From: Pseudidiomarina marina | GTDB lineage: Bacteria; Pseudomonadota; Gammaproteobacteria; Enterobacterales; Alteromonadaceae | DNA: 64,000 bases | Direction of reading: 5' to 3' | Assembly: GCF_003987045.1 (NCBI RefSeq) | Contig: NZ_PIPZ01000002.1 | Coordinates: 434,001 to 498,000, forward strand | Shown here: piece after piece, positions 30,989 to 44,492 of the stretch | How positions within the stretch are numbered: the stretch's first letter is position 1 | Layout of the letters: each line of letters begins with the position of its first letter | Notes under the pieces: generated by a model | The model's database searches: none | What the model was told of the DNA's origin: nothing | What the model saw: the letters and a program-made list of their open reading frames with translations, nothing else | Made by a program: the position numbers and the translations under genes

Positions 30989-33055
30989 GTGCGCTACGAT
31001 ACGTTATTAGTTGAAATTGGCACCGAAGAGCTACCTCCAAAAGCATTAAAAGGCTTAAGCGAATCATTTACAGACGGTTTAAGCAGCCTACTTAAAGAAA
31101 ACGACTTTACCTTTGACAGCGTCAAGTCGTTCGCAACCCCGCGTCGATTAGCGGTTCAGGTTGAGAGGCTAGCTTCTCAACAGGCCGATAAAATCGTCGA
31201 AAAACGCGGCCCTGCGGTCAATGTAGCGTTTGATGACGCAGGCAATCCGACCAAGGCCGCCGAAGGTTGGGCGCGCGGTAACGGTATCACGGTGGCGGAA
31301 GCTGAGCGTTTGGTCACTGATAAAGGCGAATGGTTACTCTATAAAGCTGAGGTTCAGGGGCAGCCCTTGGCTGACGTGTTACCTGAACTCGTAGCTGCGG
31401 CACTGAAAAAACTGCCAATTCCGAAGCCGATGCGTTGGGGTAACGGCACAGCGCAGTTTATTCGTCCGGTTAAAACCGTCACCATGCTGTACGGTTCTGA
31501 ACTGATTCCGGGCACCATTTTGGACGTGAGTGCGAGCAATCAGATTCAAGGTCACCGTTTTCACGCCCCTCAAGGCGCCGCGCTGAAGAGTGCCAATGAT
31601 TATGAAGCGACGCTCGAATCTATTTGGGTTGTCGGTGATTTTGCAAAACGTCGGGATATTATCGTTTCTGGTATTGATAAATTAGCCAAAGAACTCGGTG
31701 GCCGTGTTGTCGAAGATGCTGACTTGATTGACGAAGTTACTGCCCTAGTTGAATGGCCGGTGGCATTATCGGCTTCGTTTGATGAATCATTCTTATCGGT
31801 TCCGAAAGAGCCGTTGATTGTGACCATGAAAGACGATCAGCGCTACTTTCCACTCGAAGATGAGCAAGGTAATTTGCTGCCTGCATTTATCTTTATTACT
31901 AACATTGAATCGAAAGACCCTGCACAAATAGTTTCGGGCAACGAAAAAGTAGTTCGCCCTCGCCTAGCCGATGCGCAATTCTTCTTTGAATCAGATAAGA
32001 AGATCCGTTTAGCTGACCGTGTTGATGGATTAGCTAGTATCTTATTCCAAAAGCAACTTGGTTCCATCAAAGATAAATCGGACCGTATTGCGAAAGTTGC
32101 AGCGTCAATTGCGTCTGACTTGAACGCCAATGCGGCAGTGGCAGAGCGCGCCGGCTATTTGTGTAAGGCCGATCTCGCCTCGCAAATGGTGTTGGAATTC
32201 CCTGAAACACAAGGTGTGATGGGTATGCATTATGCGCGTCATGACGGCGAAGCCGAAGGCGTACCGCAAGCGATTTTCGAGCATTATCTACCACGCTTTG
32301 CTGGTGACGAACTGCCCCAATCGCCAGAAGGCGCGGCAGTTGCTATCGCGGATAAGCTCGATACCTTAGTCGGAATATTCGGTATCGGGCAAACACCAAA
32401 AGGCGACCGTGACCCATTTGCATTGCGTCGCGCCGCCATCGGCTTGTTACGAATCATCGTTGAAGGTGGCTACAACCTCGATTTGGAAGTGTTAGTTAAG
32501 CACTCTGCGGCGAGTTTTGGAACGCTATTAACCGCGAAAGATGTTCAACAGGATGTCGTCGATTTCTTGTTAGGCCGCTTCCGCACTTGGTATCAAGAAC
32601 AGGGTATCGCAGTTGACGTTATTCAAGCGGTTCTTGCGCGACGCCCTACCAAGCCTGTTGATTTTGATCTTCGCGTGAAAGCGGTGACTGAGTTTAGAAA
32701 TCATTCGGCCGCTGAAGCGTTGGCAGCCGCCAATAAGCGGGTGAGTAACATCCTAGCGAAGGTTGAAGGCAAGCTACCCAGTACAGTCAATGATGACTTG
32801 TTACAAGAGGATGCGGAACGCGCCTTGGCGAACGCGATTAAAGAAGCTAGAGAGGTTTCGGCAGCAGCATTGAACGCAGGCAATTATACCGCCGCCCTCG
32901 CTTCGCTGGCGTCGCTGCAACAACCGGTAGATACGTTTTTTGATCATGTGATGGTGAACGCCGATGATGATTCAGTACGTCAGAATCGTCTCGCGTTACT
33001 ACAAAATCTACGTGAGCTATTCTTACAAATTGCGGATATTTCGGTTTTAAATTAA
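30989..33055 (+). CDS. glyS: Glycyl-tRNA synthetase beta subunit
   Basis: The 688-residue beta subunit binds tRNA and completes the enzyme. Characteristic blocks are the N-terminal [36 protein letters not shown], the HD-like [18 protein letters not shown] and the C-terminal anticodon-binding part with [10 protein letters not shown]. The start is GTG at 30989 after AAGGAGC. The gene ends before a shared terminator that also serves gyrB. Confidence 0.97.
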   Translation: MRYDTLLVEIGTEELPPKALKGLSESFTDGLSSLLKENDFTFDSVKSFATPRRLAVQVERLASQQADKIVEKRGPAVNVAFDDAGNPTKAAEGWARGNGITVAEAERLVTDKGEWLLYKAEVQGQPLADVLPELVAAALKKLPIPKPMRWGNGTAQFIRPVKTVTMLYGSELIPGTILDVSASNQIQGHRFHAPQGAALKSANDYEATLESIWVVGDFAKRRDIIVSGIDKLAKELGGRVVEDADLIDEVTALVEWPVALSASFDESFLSVPKEPLIVTMKDDQRYFPLEDEQGNLLPAFIFITNIESKDPAQIVSGNEKVVRPRLADAQFFFESDKKIRLADRVDGLASILFQKQLGSIKDKSDRIAKVAASIASDLNANAAVAERAGYLCKADLASQMVLEFPETQGVMGMHYARHDGEAEGVPQAIFEHYLPRFAGDELPQSPEGAAVAIADKLDTLVGIFGIGQTPKGDRDPFALRRAAIGLLRIIVEGGYNLDLEVLVKHSAASFGTLLTAKDVQQDVVDFLLGRFRTWYQEQGIAVDVIQAVLARRPTKPVDFDLRVKAVTEFRNHSAAEALAAANKRVSNILAKVEGKLPSTVNDDLLQEDAERALANAIKEAREVSAAALNAGNYTAALASLASLQQPVDTFFDHVMVNADDDSVRQNRLALLQNLRELFLQIADISVLN

Positions 33056-33120
33056 ACTAAGGTCCATAAGATTCAGGTTACTTGATAACTGGCCTAGATT
33101 CTTTGTTTCCAAAAATAAAA

Positions 33121-33147
33121 AGGGAGCCAATTGGCTCCCTTTTTTTG
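33121..33147. terminator. Bidirectional terminator between glyS and gyrB
   Basis: AGGGAGCC (33121-33128) pairs with GGCTCCCT (33133-33140) around an AATT loop, with T7 on the right and an A-rich flank on the left. It can end both convergent genes. Confidence 0.9.
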
Positions 33148-33160
33148 ATGCAATTAGTAA

Positions 33161-36675
<3,515 letters not shown>

Positions 36676-36695
36676 AAACGATAACAATGCGCCTT

Positions 36696-37796
36696 TTACA
36701 GACGCATTGGCATGACCACATACAACGACGAATCATCATCGTTATCTTCAATAAGTCCACTTGCATCTGAACCGGATAGCGTCAGTTTTACTTTGCTACC
36801 TTGTACGGTATTCAGTACATCAATCAAGTAGCTTACATTAAAGCCAATCTCTAATGGCTCGCCTTGGTATTCAACTTCAATCACCTCTTCAGCCGTTTCT
36901 TGCTCTGGGTTATTTGCTGTTAAACACATCTCGCCGGCGCTTAAATTAACACGGACGCCACGATACTTTTCATTGGAAAGAATCGAAGCGCGCGAACAGG
37001 CCTGTTTTAAAACGTCGCGCTCAGCCACCACTACCTTGTCTCCGCCACTCGGAAGTACACGGCGGTAATCAGGGAAGCGACCATCAACAAGCTTACTCGT
37101 AAACCCAATACCATTCGTTTCAATGCGTATATGGTTGTTACCAATTAAAATCTTCACTTCGTTTTCAACATCGTCCAGTAGACGAAGTAATTCCATGACA
37201 CCCTTACGCGGCACAATCACTTGACGGGCAGCGAGATTCGGTTGACCAATCTCACAGCTACTCATGGCGAGACGGTGGCCATCGGTTGCGACGGTACGCA
37301 AGGTGTTTACATCTGTTTCGAACAGCATGCCGTTCAGGTAATAGCGAACGTCTTGGTTCGCCATAGAGAAATGGGTGCGTTCCATTAAGTCTTTAAGCAC
37401 TGCTTGGCTTGTAACTAGCTGAATATCGCTATCCCAGTCGTCAATATTTGGGAAATCTTGCGCCGGCAATGTTGCTAGCGTGAATTTACTGCGACCTGAG
37501 CGAATCATTGCTTTATCTGCAGATGCCGTAAATTCAACTGTTGCACCATCGGGTAGGCTGCGGACAATATCCACCAACTTCTTCGCCGGAACTGTTACTT
37601 CACCGGCTTCGCCGCCCTCAATAGCGCAGGAAGAAACTAGTTCTACCTCTAAGTCCGTACCGGTAAGCCGTACCTGATCCGACGATGCTTGAATGAGTAC
37701 ATTCGATAAAATCGGAATGGTATGTCGGCGCTCAACTGCACCGCTGACAACTTGAAGTGGCTTTAAAAAAGCATCACGACTGATGGAAAATTTCAT
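36696..37796 (-). CDS. dnaN: DNA polymerase III beta sliding clamp
   Basis: Ring-shaped processivity clamp. The 366-residue protein has three clamp domains; the start MKFSISRDAFLKPLQVVSGA and the end SLYVVMPMRL are those of the family, the latter forming part of the partner-binding pocket. I use the ATG at 37794-37796; the GTG two codons upstream is less likely because the family starts with MKF. It follows dnaA by about 60 bases and precedes recF by 20 bases. Confidence 0.97.
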   Translation of the reverse strand: MKFSISRDAFLKPLQVVSGAVERRHTIPILSNVLIQASSDQVRLTGTDLEVELVSSCAIEGGEAGEVTVPAKKLVDIVRSLPDGATVEFTASADKAMIRSGRSKFTLATLPAQDFPNIDDWDSDIQLVTSQAVLKDLMERTHFSMANQDVRYYLNGMLFETDVNTLRTVATDGHRLAMSSCEIGQPNLAARQVIVPRKGVMELLRLLDDVENEVKILIGNNHIRIETNGIGFTSKLVDGRFPDYRRVLPSGGDKVVVAERDVLKQACSRASILSNEKYRGVRVNLSAGEMCLTANNPEQETAEEVIEVEYQGEPLEIGFNVSYLIDVLNTVQGSKVKLTLSGSDASGLIEDNDDDSSLYVVMPMRL

Positions 37797-37858
37797 ACCC
37801 ACATTCCCCTGTTGTTTGTTCCTTGTCGCTTCGCTGCGTCTGTACTAAACGTCAAACG

Positions 37859-39268
37859 TTACGCCGACAGCGTCCGAATTAAATTACGATAATCTTCTTT
37901 TAAATCGTTCTGTGAATCTTTTAACTTAGCAATCGTTCGACACGCATGTAATACCGTCGTGTGATCACGCCCACCGAAGGCGTCACCAATTTCCGGTAAA
38001 CTATGGTTCGTTAATTCCTTCGCTAACGCCATCGCCATTTGGCGAGGTCGAGCGACTGAACGCGAGCGACGCTTAGACAGCATATCTGACATTTTAATGT
38101 TGTAGTACTCAGCCACTGTCTTTTGAATATTATCAATCGTAACTAACTTCTCTTGTGCCGCAATTAAATCTCGTAGTGCTTCTCGCACAAAATCGATAGT
38201 AATCTGACGACCAGTTAAATTTACGTTGGCAACCAAGCGGTTCAAAGCGCCTTCTAATTCGCGTACGTTCGAACGTAGCCGTTTCGCTATAAAAAACGCC
38301 ACCTCATGCGGCAAAGTGATACCACGTTCTTGCGCCTTGCGAATCAAAATCGCCACCCGTGTTTCTAGTTCTGGTGGCTCAATTGCTATGGTCAAACCCC
38401 AGCCAAAACGAGACCGCAGTCGATCTTCTAATCCTTCAATCTCTTTCGGATACAGATCGCTCGTGAGAATAATCTGTTGATTGCCTTCAAGTAACGCATT
38501 GAAAGTATGGAAGAATTCCTCTTGCGTACCCTTTTTGTTCGAGAAAAAGTGAATATCATCAATAAGCAATGCATCGACAGAGCGATAATAGCGCTTCATT
38601 TCATCAATAGTACTATTCTTTAATGCATTCACCATGTCTTGAACGAATCGCTCGGCACGAATATAGAATACTTTTGCATCTTTCTTGTGTGCGCGAATAG
38701 CGTTGCCTACCGCATGTAACAAATGCGTTTTACCTAGGCCAGTGCCGCCGTAAACAAACAGCGGGTTGTATGCACTACCGGGATTCTCAGCTACTTGGTG
38801 TGCAGCCGCCAGTGCGAGTTGATTCGATTTACCTTCAACGAAATTATCAAAGGTATATTCTTCATCTATATTGCATTCAAAAGCGGGAGCTGGTGCATCA
38901 GTTGCATTCCATGGCGTTGCGCGTGGCTGCCGCTGGACCGGCGCTGTAGCAGGCGTTGATGCCGTTCGATTCGTTGTGGTACTTGTTGCTACACCATTGC
39001 CGGATTGCTTCTTCTCGACACCACCAACACGAAACGAAACACGAGGACTCTTCTCGCCGCGTTCGGTAGCAAGCTCATTCAGGTAGTCATTAATCTGATT
39101 CAGATATTTATCTTTGATCCAATCAACAACATATGAATTTGGCGCGTATAAGGTAAGAATGTTGTCTTCAACTTCAGATTGAAGTGGACGGATCCAGGTA
39201 TTGAAATTCTGCGCGGTTAATTCGCTTTGCAGTCTATCTGCGCATAATTGCCAAAGCGATTTATTCAC
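37859..39268 (-). CDS. dnaA: Chromosomal replication initiator DnaA
   Basis: Binds DnaA boxes and opens oriC. The 469-residue protein has the N-terminal DnaB-interaction domain ([19 protein letters not shown]), a variable Thr/Ala/Pro linker (residues about 95-125), the AAA+ domain with Walker [15 protein letters not shown] and Walker [10 protein letters not shown], and the DNA-binding domain with the signature [13 protein letters not shown]. It starts the dnaA-dnaN-recF-gyrB run. Two DnaA boxes in the upstream gap suggest autoregulation. Confidence 0.98.
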   Translation of the reverse strand: MNKSLWQLCADRLQSELTAQNFNTWIRPLQSEVEDNILTLYAPNSYVVDWIKDKYLNQINDYLNELATERGEKSPRVSFRVGGVEKKQSGNGVATSTTTNRTASTPATAPVQRQPRATPWNATDAPAPAFECNIDEEYTFDNFVEGKSNQLALAAAHQVAENPGSAYNPLFVYGGTGLGKTHLLHAVGNAIRAHKKDAKVFYIRAERFVQDMVNALKNSTIDEMKRYYRSVDALLIDDIHFFSNKKGTQEEFFHTFNALLEGNQQIILTSDLYPKEIEGLEDRLRSRFGWGLTIAIEPPELETRVAILIRKAQERGITLPHEVAFFIAKRLRSNVRELEGALNRLVANVNLTGRQITIDFVREALRDLIAAQEKLVTIDNIQKTVAEYYNIKMSDMLSKRRSRSVARPRQMAMALAKELTNHSLPEIGDAFGGRDHTTVLHACRTIAKLKDSQNDLKEDYRNLIRTLSA

Positions 39269-39557
39269 ACCTGTCTCCCGATATTGTCAGTTATAATTAT
39301 TAGTCTCGATAGCTAAAGCCAGATCGGTAGCGATCCTTTATTTTTAGTATCGGCTGGATTGATTTGATTGTACTAAAAGCACCTCAGGATCGCTAGCATT
39401 TGCAGCAAATTTACTGCGTGGAATATGAGCGCTTATCCACAATTAAAATCATTCTCATCTTCCATTTGTGGATAGCTTTTTACGTTGACTTTGATCCTTT
39501 TAACCGTTAGAATTCGCGCTCTAAATTTTTAGGTAACTCGAATACGGAAGTAACGTC
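39269..39557. other. dnaA-rpmH intergenic region: likely part of the replication origin
   Basis: The gap between divergent dnaA and rpmH holds one perfect DnaA box (TTATCCACA, 39433-39441), one near box on the other strand (TGTGGATAG, 39467-39475), an AT-rich stretch between them and several GATC sites (for example two around 39325-39340). Gene orientation flips here and parS sites are close. In Pseudomonas this gap carries oriC. With 289 bases and only two boxes it could also be just the dnaA promoter region. Confidence 0.5.
39485..39513 (+). promoter_or_regulatory. Sigma-70 promoter of rpmH-rnpA-yidD-yidC
   Basis: TTGACT (39485-39490), a spacer of exactly 17 bases and TAGAAT (39508-39513) form a near-consensus promoter. 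The expected transcription start lies about 38 bases before the rpmH ATG. Confidence 0.8.
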
Positions 39558-39692
39558 ATGAAAAGAACATTTCAACCAAGCGTATTGAAGCGCAAGCGCA
39601 CTCACGGTTTCCGTGCTCGTATGGCAACGAAAAACGGTCGTCAAGTGTTGGCTCGCCGTCGTGCCAAAGGCCGTAAAGTTCTGTCTGCATAA
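39558..39692 (+). CDS. rpmH: 50S ribosomal protein L34
   Basis: A 44-residue, very basic protein of the large ribosomal subunit. [20 protein letters not shown] and the end GRKVLSA are diagnostic. The start has GGAAG upstream. It directly precedes rnpA, as in almost all bacteria. A strong sigma-70 promoter lies 45 bases before the ATG. Confidence 0.98.
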   Translation: MKRTFQPSVLKRKRTHGFRARMATKNGRQVLARRRAKGRKVLSA

Positions 39693-39694
39693 TA

Positions 39695-40087
39695 TTGAAG
39701 CAGAATTACGCTTACGGGCGGGAGTTAAGACTGTTAACTCCCGCGCACTTTCAAAAAGTCTTCGATAATCCCCCGGTGAAAGCTGTCACGGCTGAACTCA
39801 CCATGCTTGCTACCCCTAATAATCTCGGTTTTCCTCGAATTGGTGTCACGCTTTCAAAAAAGCGAGCCAAGCGCGCTGTTGATCGAAATCGAATAAAACG
39901 CAAGATTCGCGAGAGTTTTCGTCTAAAACAGCATAAAATACCGGCATTCGATATTATCGTGATTGGAAAAAACGGTGTTGTTGACCTTTCTCAGGAAGAA
40001 TTACAGCAACGTTTGGATTACTTATGGCGAACCTTAAGCAAGCGTTGCGCGCAATACCTATCGGCTTCATCCGACTCTACCAGCTGA
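39695..40087 (+). CDS. rnpA: Ribonuclease P protein component
   Basis: Protein cofactor of RNase P for maturing the 5' end of tRNAs. The 130-residue protein has the family core [15 protein letters not shown] and the RNR motif region [20 protein letters not shown]. The only suitable start is a TTG at 39695, three bases after the rpmH stop codon, which fits the normally low rnpA expression relative to rpmH. The 3' end overlaps yidD by 64 bases in another frame. Confidence 0.94.
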   Translation: MKQNYAYGRELRLLTPAHFQKVFDNPPVKAVTAELTMLATPNNLGFPRIGVTLSKKRAKRAVDRNRIKRKIRESFRLKQHKIPAFDIIVIGKNGVVDLSQEELQQRLDYLWRTLSKRCAQYLSASSDSTS

Positions 40088-40314
40088 TTATTAGTCCGCT
40101 AATAGGGCCGCGTTGTCGATTTACGCCAACCTGTTCACAATACGCCATAGAAGCAATCCAAAAGCATGGTATCATTCGAGGCTTCTGGCTTGCCAGTACG
40201 CGTATTCTCAAATGTCACCCAGGGCATCCAGGTGGCTTCGACCCGGTTCCAGGTACTGAACCTTGTGAAGCGGAAACAACGAATCAAAGTAAAACAGAGA
40301 CGAAGGACTTATGA
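40024..40314 (+). CDS. yidD: Membrane protein insertion efficiency factor YidD
   Basis: A 96-residue protein that assists YidC-dependent membrane insertion. The core [20 protein letters not shown] with [14 protein letters not shown] and the HPGGFDPVP motif, with its conserved cysteines, is fully present. It starts inside rnpA (64-base overlap) and its stop codon overlaps the yidC start (ATGA), so the three genes are tightly coupled. Confidence 0.95.
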   Translation: MANLKQALRAIPIGFIRLYQLIISPLIGPRCRFTPTCSQYAIEAIQKHGIIRGFWLASTRILKCHPGHPGGFDPVPGTEPCEAETTNQSKTETKDL

Positions 40315-41981
40315 ATTCGCCACGTTCTATCTTGTTTATTGCTTTCTTGGTAGTAAGCTTTTTCCTCTACCAAAATTGGCTTATTGATACTGCACCGGGT
40401 ACACAAAAATCGGCGCAAACCCAACAAACTCAAACAATCGATTCAGGTGTGCCTGAAGCGCGTATGGAACCGTCAGCGACTGAAAGCGCTGTTCCAGAGT
40501 CAAGTGACAGTGGTTTGCCTGCCACAAGTAGCGCGTCAAACAATCCACGCGTGAAGGTCAAAACAGACGTACTTGATGTGGTTATCGACACCCACGGCGG
40601 CGACGTTGTTAACGCCCAGCTTCTTGAGTTTGCTCGTACACAAAATTCAGAAGAGCGTTTTGAGTTACTACATTCAAACCCGAACCAGCTCTATATCGCT
40701 CAGTCCGGCTTGATTGGCGCCGACGGCACCGATTCAGCTCAAGGTCGTCCGGTGTTCCACGTAGAACAAACTGAATACCAATTAACCGGCGACAAGCTTG
40801 AAGTACCACTTTACTACACTCTTGAGGATGGTAGCGAAATCATCAAAACCTTCATCTTCAGCAAGGGTTCATATGCCGTTGATGTGGTTTATACCATTCG
40901 CAATGCCACCACCACGCATAAACAGCTCCAGTTCTATGCTCAGCTGAAACAAATTATGACTGAAGGTTCAGGCAACATGATGATGCCAACCTATAAAGGA
41001 GGTGCTTATTCTTGGGACGAAGATCGTTACGAAAAATACTCATTTGATGACATGCGCGATCAACGTTTAAGCCGCGAAACCCAAAAAGGTTGGGTTGCCA
41101 TGCTTGAGCATTATTTCGTATCGGCATGGATTCCCCGTGGTGAAGGCACCAAGCAACTGTTCTCGCGTATTGTCGGCGGCGACCAAGCGATTATGGGCGT
41201 ACTTTACCCAACCGCGACTGTTGCACCAGGTGCTGAAGCGCAGATTCGCTCAACGTTGTTTATTGGTCCAAAAGACCAAGACGCCATGGCTCTGGTTGCA
41301 GAAGATTTGAATCTTACTGTCGATTACGGTTTCTTGTGGTGGTTAGCGCAGCCTATCTTTAAACTGCTTCAATTGGTACAGAGCGTCCTCATTAACTGGG
41401 GTCTATCAATCATCGCAATCACCATCATCATCAAAGCATTATTGTACCCGCTCACTAAAGCACAGTACGTGTCGATGGCAAAAATGCGGATGATTCAACC
41501 GAAGATGCAAGCGCTTCGTGAACGTTATGGCGACGACCGTCAGAAGATGTCACAAGCCATGATGAAGATGTATAAAGAAGAAAAAGTAAACCCACTCGGT
41601 GGTTGTTTACCGATGCTTCTTCAGTTGCCAATTTTCCTAGCTCTATACTGGGTACTTTTGGAGAGCGTCGAGCTACGCCACGCACCGTTATTCCTTTGGA
41701 TTAACGACCTGTCAGCGAAAGACCCATACTTCATTTTACCTATATTGATGGGCGCATCGATGTTCATTATGCAGAAGCTACAACCAACGCCTGCTACTGA
41801 CCCGATGCAACAGAAGCTACTGCAATATATGCCGGTCATCTTTACGGTATTCTTCCTCTGGTTCCCTGCCGGCCTCGTACTTTATTGGTTGAGCAGCAAC
41901 TTGATCACCATTGGTCAGATGCAGTGGATTTACAGAGGCCTTGAAAAGAAAGGCATGATGGAACGTCGTAAAAAGAAATAA
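40311..41981 (+). CDS. yidC: Membrane protein insertase YidC
   Basis: Inserts and folds inner-membrane proteins alone or with SecYEG. The 556-residue protein has the N-terminal anchor ([19 protein letters not shown]), a long periplasmic domain (residues about 60-340) and five conserved C-terminal helices with the insertase core [33 protein letters not shown] and a basic tail (GMMERRKKK). It overlaps yidD by four bases and precedes mnmE by three bases. A near-perfect parS site lies in the periplasmic-domain coding region. Confidence 0.97.
   Translation: MNSPRSILFIAFLVVSFFLYQNWLIDTAPGTQKSAQTQQTQTIDSGVPEARMEPSATESAVPESSDSGLPATSSASNNPRVKVKTDVLDVVIDTHGGDVVNAQLLEFARTQNSEERFELLHSNPNQLYIAQSGLIGADGTDSAQGRPVFHVEQTEYQLTGDKLEVPLYYTLEDGSEIIKTFIFSKGSYAVDVVYTIRNATTTHKQLQFYAQLKQIMTEGSGNMMMPTYKGGAYSWDEDRYEKYSFDDMRDQRLSRETQKGWVAMLEHYFVSAWIPRGEGTKQLFSRIVGGDQAIMGVLYPTATVAPGAEAQIRSTLFIGPKDQDAMALVAEDLNLTVDYGFLWWLAQPIFKLLQLVQSVLINWGLSIIAITIIIKALLYPLTKAQYVSMAKMRMIQPKMQALRERYGDDRQKMSQAMMKMYKEEKVNPLGGCLPMLLQLPIFLALYWVLLESVELRHAPLFLWINDLSAKDPYFILPILMGASMFIMQKLQPTPATDPMQQKLLQYMPVIFTVFFLWFPAGLVLYWLSSNLITIGQMQWIYRGLEKKGMMERRKKK
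40753..40768. promoter_or_regulatory. parS-like site 3 inside yidC
   Basis: TGTTCCACGTAGAACA differs from the two recF sites by one base (A for G at the eleventh position). Its read-out in frame is again Phe-His-Val-Glu. It lies 4.5 kb from site 2, on the other side of the presumed origin. Confidence 0.65.
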
Positions 41982-41984
41982 GTC

Positions 41985-43358
41985 ATGGACTTTGAGCTAA
42001 CGAACGACACTATCGTTGCACAAGCCACGCCTCCTGGGCGTGGCGGTGTCGGCATTGTGCGCGTTAGCGGCCCCGCGGCGCGCAACGTCGCTGAGCGGAT
42101 GTTGGGGCATTGCCCAGTTCCACGTAAGGCGGAATACTTAACGTTTAAAGACCTTGACGGCGCAGTGCTTGATGAAGGCATTGCGCTTTTTTTTCCGGGA
42201 CCAAACTCGTTTACCGGTGAAGATGTACTTGAGTTGCAAGGCCACGGTGGCCCCATACTCATCGACATGATCATCAAGGCAATTCTCGACTTCCCTGAAG
42301 TACGCCCTGCTCGCCCCGGCGAATTCAGCGAGCGCGCGTTTTTAAACGATAAACTCGATTTAACTCAGGCAGAGGCCATTGCTGATCTCATCGATACCAC
42401 CTCAGAACAAGCCGCTAAAGCCGCTTTACAGAGTCTGCAAGGCGGTTTCTCACACGAGATAGACCAACTTGTCGATCAAGTCATACACCTGCGCATGTAC
42501 GTCGAAGCTGCGATTGACTTCCCCGATGAAGAAATTGACTTCCTCAGTGACGGTAAAGTTGCGGCGGACCTTGAGGCGATTATTGATCGGCTGCAACAAG
42601 TGATGGTGCAAGCAAAGCAAGGCACGTTATTACGCGAAGGCATGAAAGTGGTGATCGCCGGTCGACCTAATGCTGGGAAATCGTCGTTATTAAACGCCCT
42701 CGCCGGTCGTGAATCAGCGATTGTAACGGCTATTGCTGGTACCACGCGCGATGTGTTGCGCGAGCATATTCAAATTGATGGAATGCCATTGCACATCATC
42801 GATACCGCCGGACTCCGAGAAAGCCCCGATGAAGTCGAACGCATCGGTATTCAACGCGCATGGGACGAAATTCGTGGCGCTGACCGTGTGCTATTTATGG
42901 TCGATGCGACTGAAACCAACGCCGTTCATCCTGCCGATATCTGGCCTGAGTTTTTTACGCAGTTACCCGAAGATCTGCCGTTCACGGTTATTCGTAACAA
43001 GGTTGATTTGAATGAAGAGCCGGTGATCATTGAAGATATTGGTGGCATTCCAGTGCTTCATCTAAGCGCAAAAACCGGACACGGCATTGATTTACTGCGC
43101 GAGCATTTAAAACACTGCGTCGGTTATACCGCCACCAGCGAAGGTAGCTTTATGGCACGTCGCCGTCACCTTGATGCCCTCGAGCGTGCGCGCGAACATC
43201 TGATGATTGGGCAAGAACAACTAGAAATGAATTTGGCCGGCGAATTGCTTGCTGAAGAGCTTCGCCTCACCCAACAACACTTAAACGAGATCACCGGTGA
43301 GTTCACTTCCGATGACTTGCTGGGCAAAATTTTTAGTAGCTTCTGTATCGGGAAGTGA
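41985..43358 (+). CDS. mnmE: tRNA modification GTPase MnmE (TrmE)
   Basis: With MnmG it installs the 5-carboxymethylaminomethyl group at U34 of certain tRNAs. The 457-residue protein has the folate-binding N-domain ([21 protein letters not shown]), the G domain ([25 protein letters not shown]) and the essential C-terminal FCIGK. The end is complete. MnmG is not in the window; an island of foreign DNA begins about 70 bases after the stop codon. Confidence 0.97.
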   Translation: MDFELTNDTIVAQATPPGRGGVGIVRVSGPAARNVAERMLGHCPVPRKAEYLTFKDLDGAVLDEGIALFFPGPNSFTGEDVLELQGHGGPILIDMIIKAILDFPEVRPARPGEFSERAFLNDKLDLTQAEAIADLIDTTSEQAAKAALQSLQGGFSHEIDQLVDQVIHLRMYVEAAIDFPDEEIDFLSDGKVAADLEAIIDRLQQVMVQAKQGTLLREGMKVVIAGRPNAGKSSLLNALAGRESAIVTAIAGTTRDVLREHIQIDGMPLHIIDTAGLRESPDEVERIGIQRAWDEIRGADRVLFMVDATETNAVHPADIWPEFFTQLPEDLPFTVIRNKVDLNEEPVIIEDIGGIPVLHLSAKTGHGIDLLREHLKHCVGYTATSEGSFMARRRHLDALERAREHLMIGQEQLEMNLAGELLAEELRLTQQHLNEITGEFTSDDLLGKIFSSFCIGK

Positions 43359-43430
43359 AACGGCCAAAAAGATCGAAAAGCATCCAATCAAATACAAATA
43401 GACCATTGTTTTAAAACGTATTTTATTTTA

Positions 43431-43440
43431 TTTTTTTGCA
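43431..43440. repeat. Ten-base direct repeat at the left island edge
   Basis: TTTTTTTGCA recurs at 52789-52798, just where the base composition returns to that of the backbone. It could be an attachment core or target duplication; being low in complexity it may also be chance. Confidence 0.3.
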
Positions 43441-43460
43441 AACGGTTTGATCCTTTTTGC

Positions 43461-44100
43461 CCCCTCTTGCTCCTCTACGACAAACCCCGCCTTCCGGCGA
43501 AGCGTGAGCACAACAAGACCGTGAATCAGAAGGCTGAGGCCATCCGCGCAAAGCGGCTGTTGGAAATCGAGTCGTCACGACATGGATTGGATGATTGGAC
43601 CAAGCATATCGGGATGGCATTGTCCGCGACAACCCGGTTCAACATGTCAAGTCCATCAAGCCGGAAAACACGAAACGGACTTACCTGACCCTGGAAGAGG
43701 TCCGGGCTCTGACCAAAGCCGAATGCCGGTATGACGTGCTGAGGCGGGCTTTCCTGTTTTCCTGCACTACTGGCCTTCGCTGGTCAGACATCCACAAGCT
43801 GGTCTGGGGTGAGATAGAGGAATTCGCTGATGGCCATTACCGCATCATTTTCCGGTAGAAGAAGCTGGTAAATGCCGGAAATTCGTTGCAATACCTTGAC
43901 CTTCCCGATTCAGCGGTAAAACTGCTTAACCTGGAGAATCCTGGCAAGCCTGTTGCCCGTGTATTCAGCGAACTGCGCACTACAGAGATCTATGCGGATA
44001 TTCTCGAAACGCGCCGTACTGAAGCCATGAGGAGCTTTCACAGTCCCGCTTTACACCTGCCCCACATCAAACACTCCGCCGTCTTGATCTTCGGTGTGTA
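43461..44100 (+). pseudogene. Decayed tyrosine recombinase (integrase)
   Basis: Three pieces of one integrase remain. First, 43467-43580 encodes part of the arm/core-binding region (AEAIRAKRLLEIESSRHGL). Second, after a deletion and frame change, 43595-43855 holds the core start (KRTYLTLEEVRALTKAECRY, TTGLRWSDIHKLVW with the first catalytic Arg). The codon at 43856-43858 is TAG where the family has a Gln codon. Third, the same frame goes on to LRTTEIYADILE, which carries the Tyr nucleophile, but the block with the His-x-x-Arg and second His motifs is missing between VFSEL and RTTEIYADI. The style resembles integrases common in Bacteroidetes mobile elements. It cannot be active. Confidence 0.88.
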
Positions 44101-44136
44101 AATCCCCATTTATAACACAGTCAACTTGTAGAGTAT

Positions 44137-44202
44137 TTATGCCGCATTGCGGTACTCAAATGGCGTCATGTCATTGAGTGAATCGTGCGGTCGCTGGATG
44201 TT
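44137..44202 (-). pseudogene. IS3-family transposase C-terminus remnant
   Basis: Read on the minus strand this encodes NIQRPHDSLNDMTPFEYRNA-Ala-stop, the typical last residues of the IS3-family transposase catalytic domain. Nothing else of the element is recognisable on either side, so a deletion has joined it to the flanking DNA. It shows past IS activity at the head of the stress cassette. Confidence 0.75.
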
Positions 44203-44207
44203 GACTC

Positions 44208-44236
44208 TTGACTTTCGGCATGTTAGGCACCATAAC
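44208..44236 (+). promoter_or_regulatory. Candidate sigma-70 promoter of the stress cassette
   Basis: TTGACT (44208-44213), 17 bases and CATAAC (44231-44236). It lies next to the IS3 remnant and about 250 bases before hsp20. No clear sigma-32 promoter was found by eye in this region. Confidence 0.3.
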
Positions 44237-44384
44237 TTACAAAGTCTTGCAAGAATTTCCTCGATCGAGGCCGCGTGACGACGGAACTTGTGGGGGGGGG
44301 TATGACAGTTTCGTCAAAGTGAAATCGATCGATGGATCAATAATCAGACCCAAGCAGGCAGAAAGAAGGAGGTGATACCTACAG

Positions 44385-44438
44385 ATGAGCAGTCGAAGTC
44401 AGCGAAACATCCCGTGTTGCCTGGGCGGCTATCCATAG
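44385..44438 (+). CDS. Possible 17-residue leader peptide before hsp20
   Basis: ATG at 44385 follows AGGAGG 12 bases upstream and encodes MSSRSQRNIPCCLGGYP before a TAG. The stop codon lies inside a strong hairpin (44420-44445). The layout is that of a leader peptide plus RNA structure, but it may be accidental: the spacing to the AGGAGG is longer than optimal. Confidence 0.3.
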   Translation: MSSRSQRNIPCCLGGYP

Positions 44439-44445
44439 CCGCAGG
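44420..44445 (+). promoter_or_regulatory. Hairpin in the 5' leader of hsp20
   Basis: GCGGCTAT (44425-44432) and ATAGCCGC (44435-44442) form a perfect inverted repeat with a two-base centre, so the outer seven pairs can form around a four-base loop; flanking CCT/AGG can extend it. There is no T-run after it, so it is not a simple terminator. Confidence 0.5.
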
Positions 44446-44492
44446 CAAACGAAGTGAGTGAGATTCTTTAATTTTTCTTCTGGAGGTGTGAC

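Noticed and set aside
43359-43460. Island inserted into a tRNA gene
   Set aside because: No tRNA-like sequence is visible at either edge; the left flank is the end of mnmE and AT-rich spacer.
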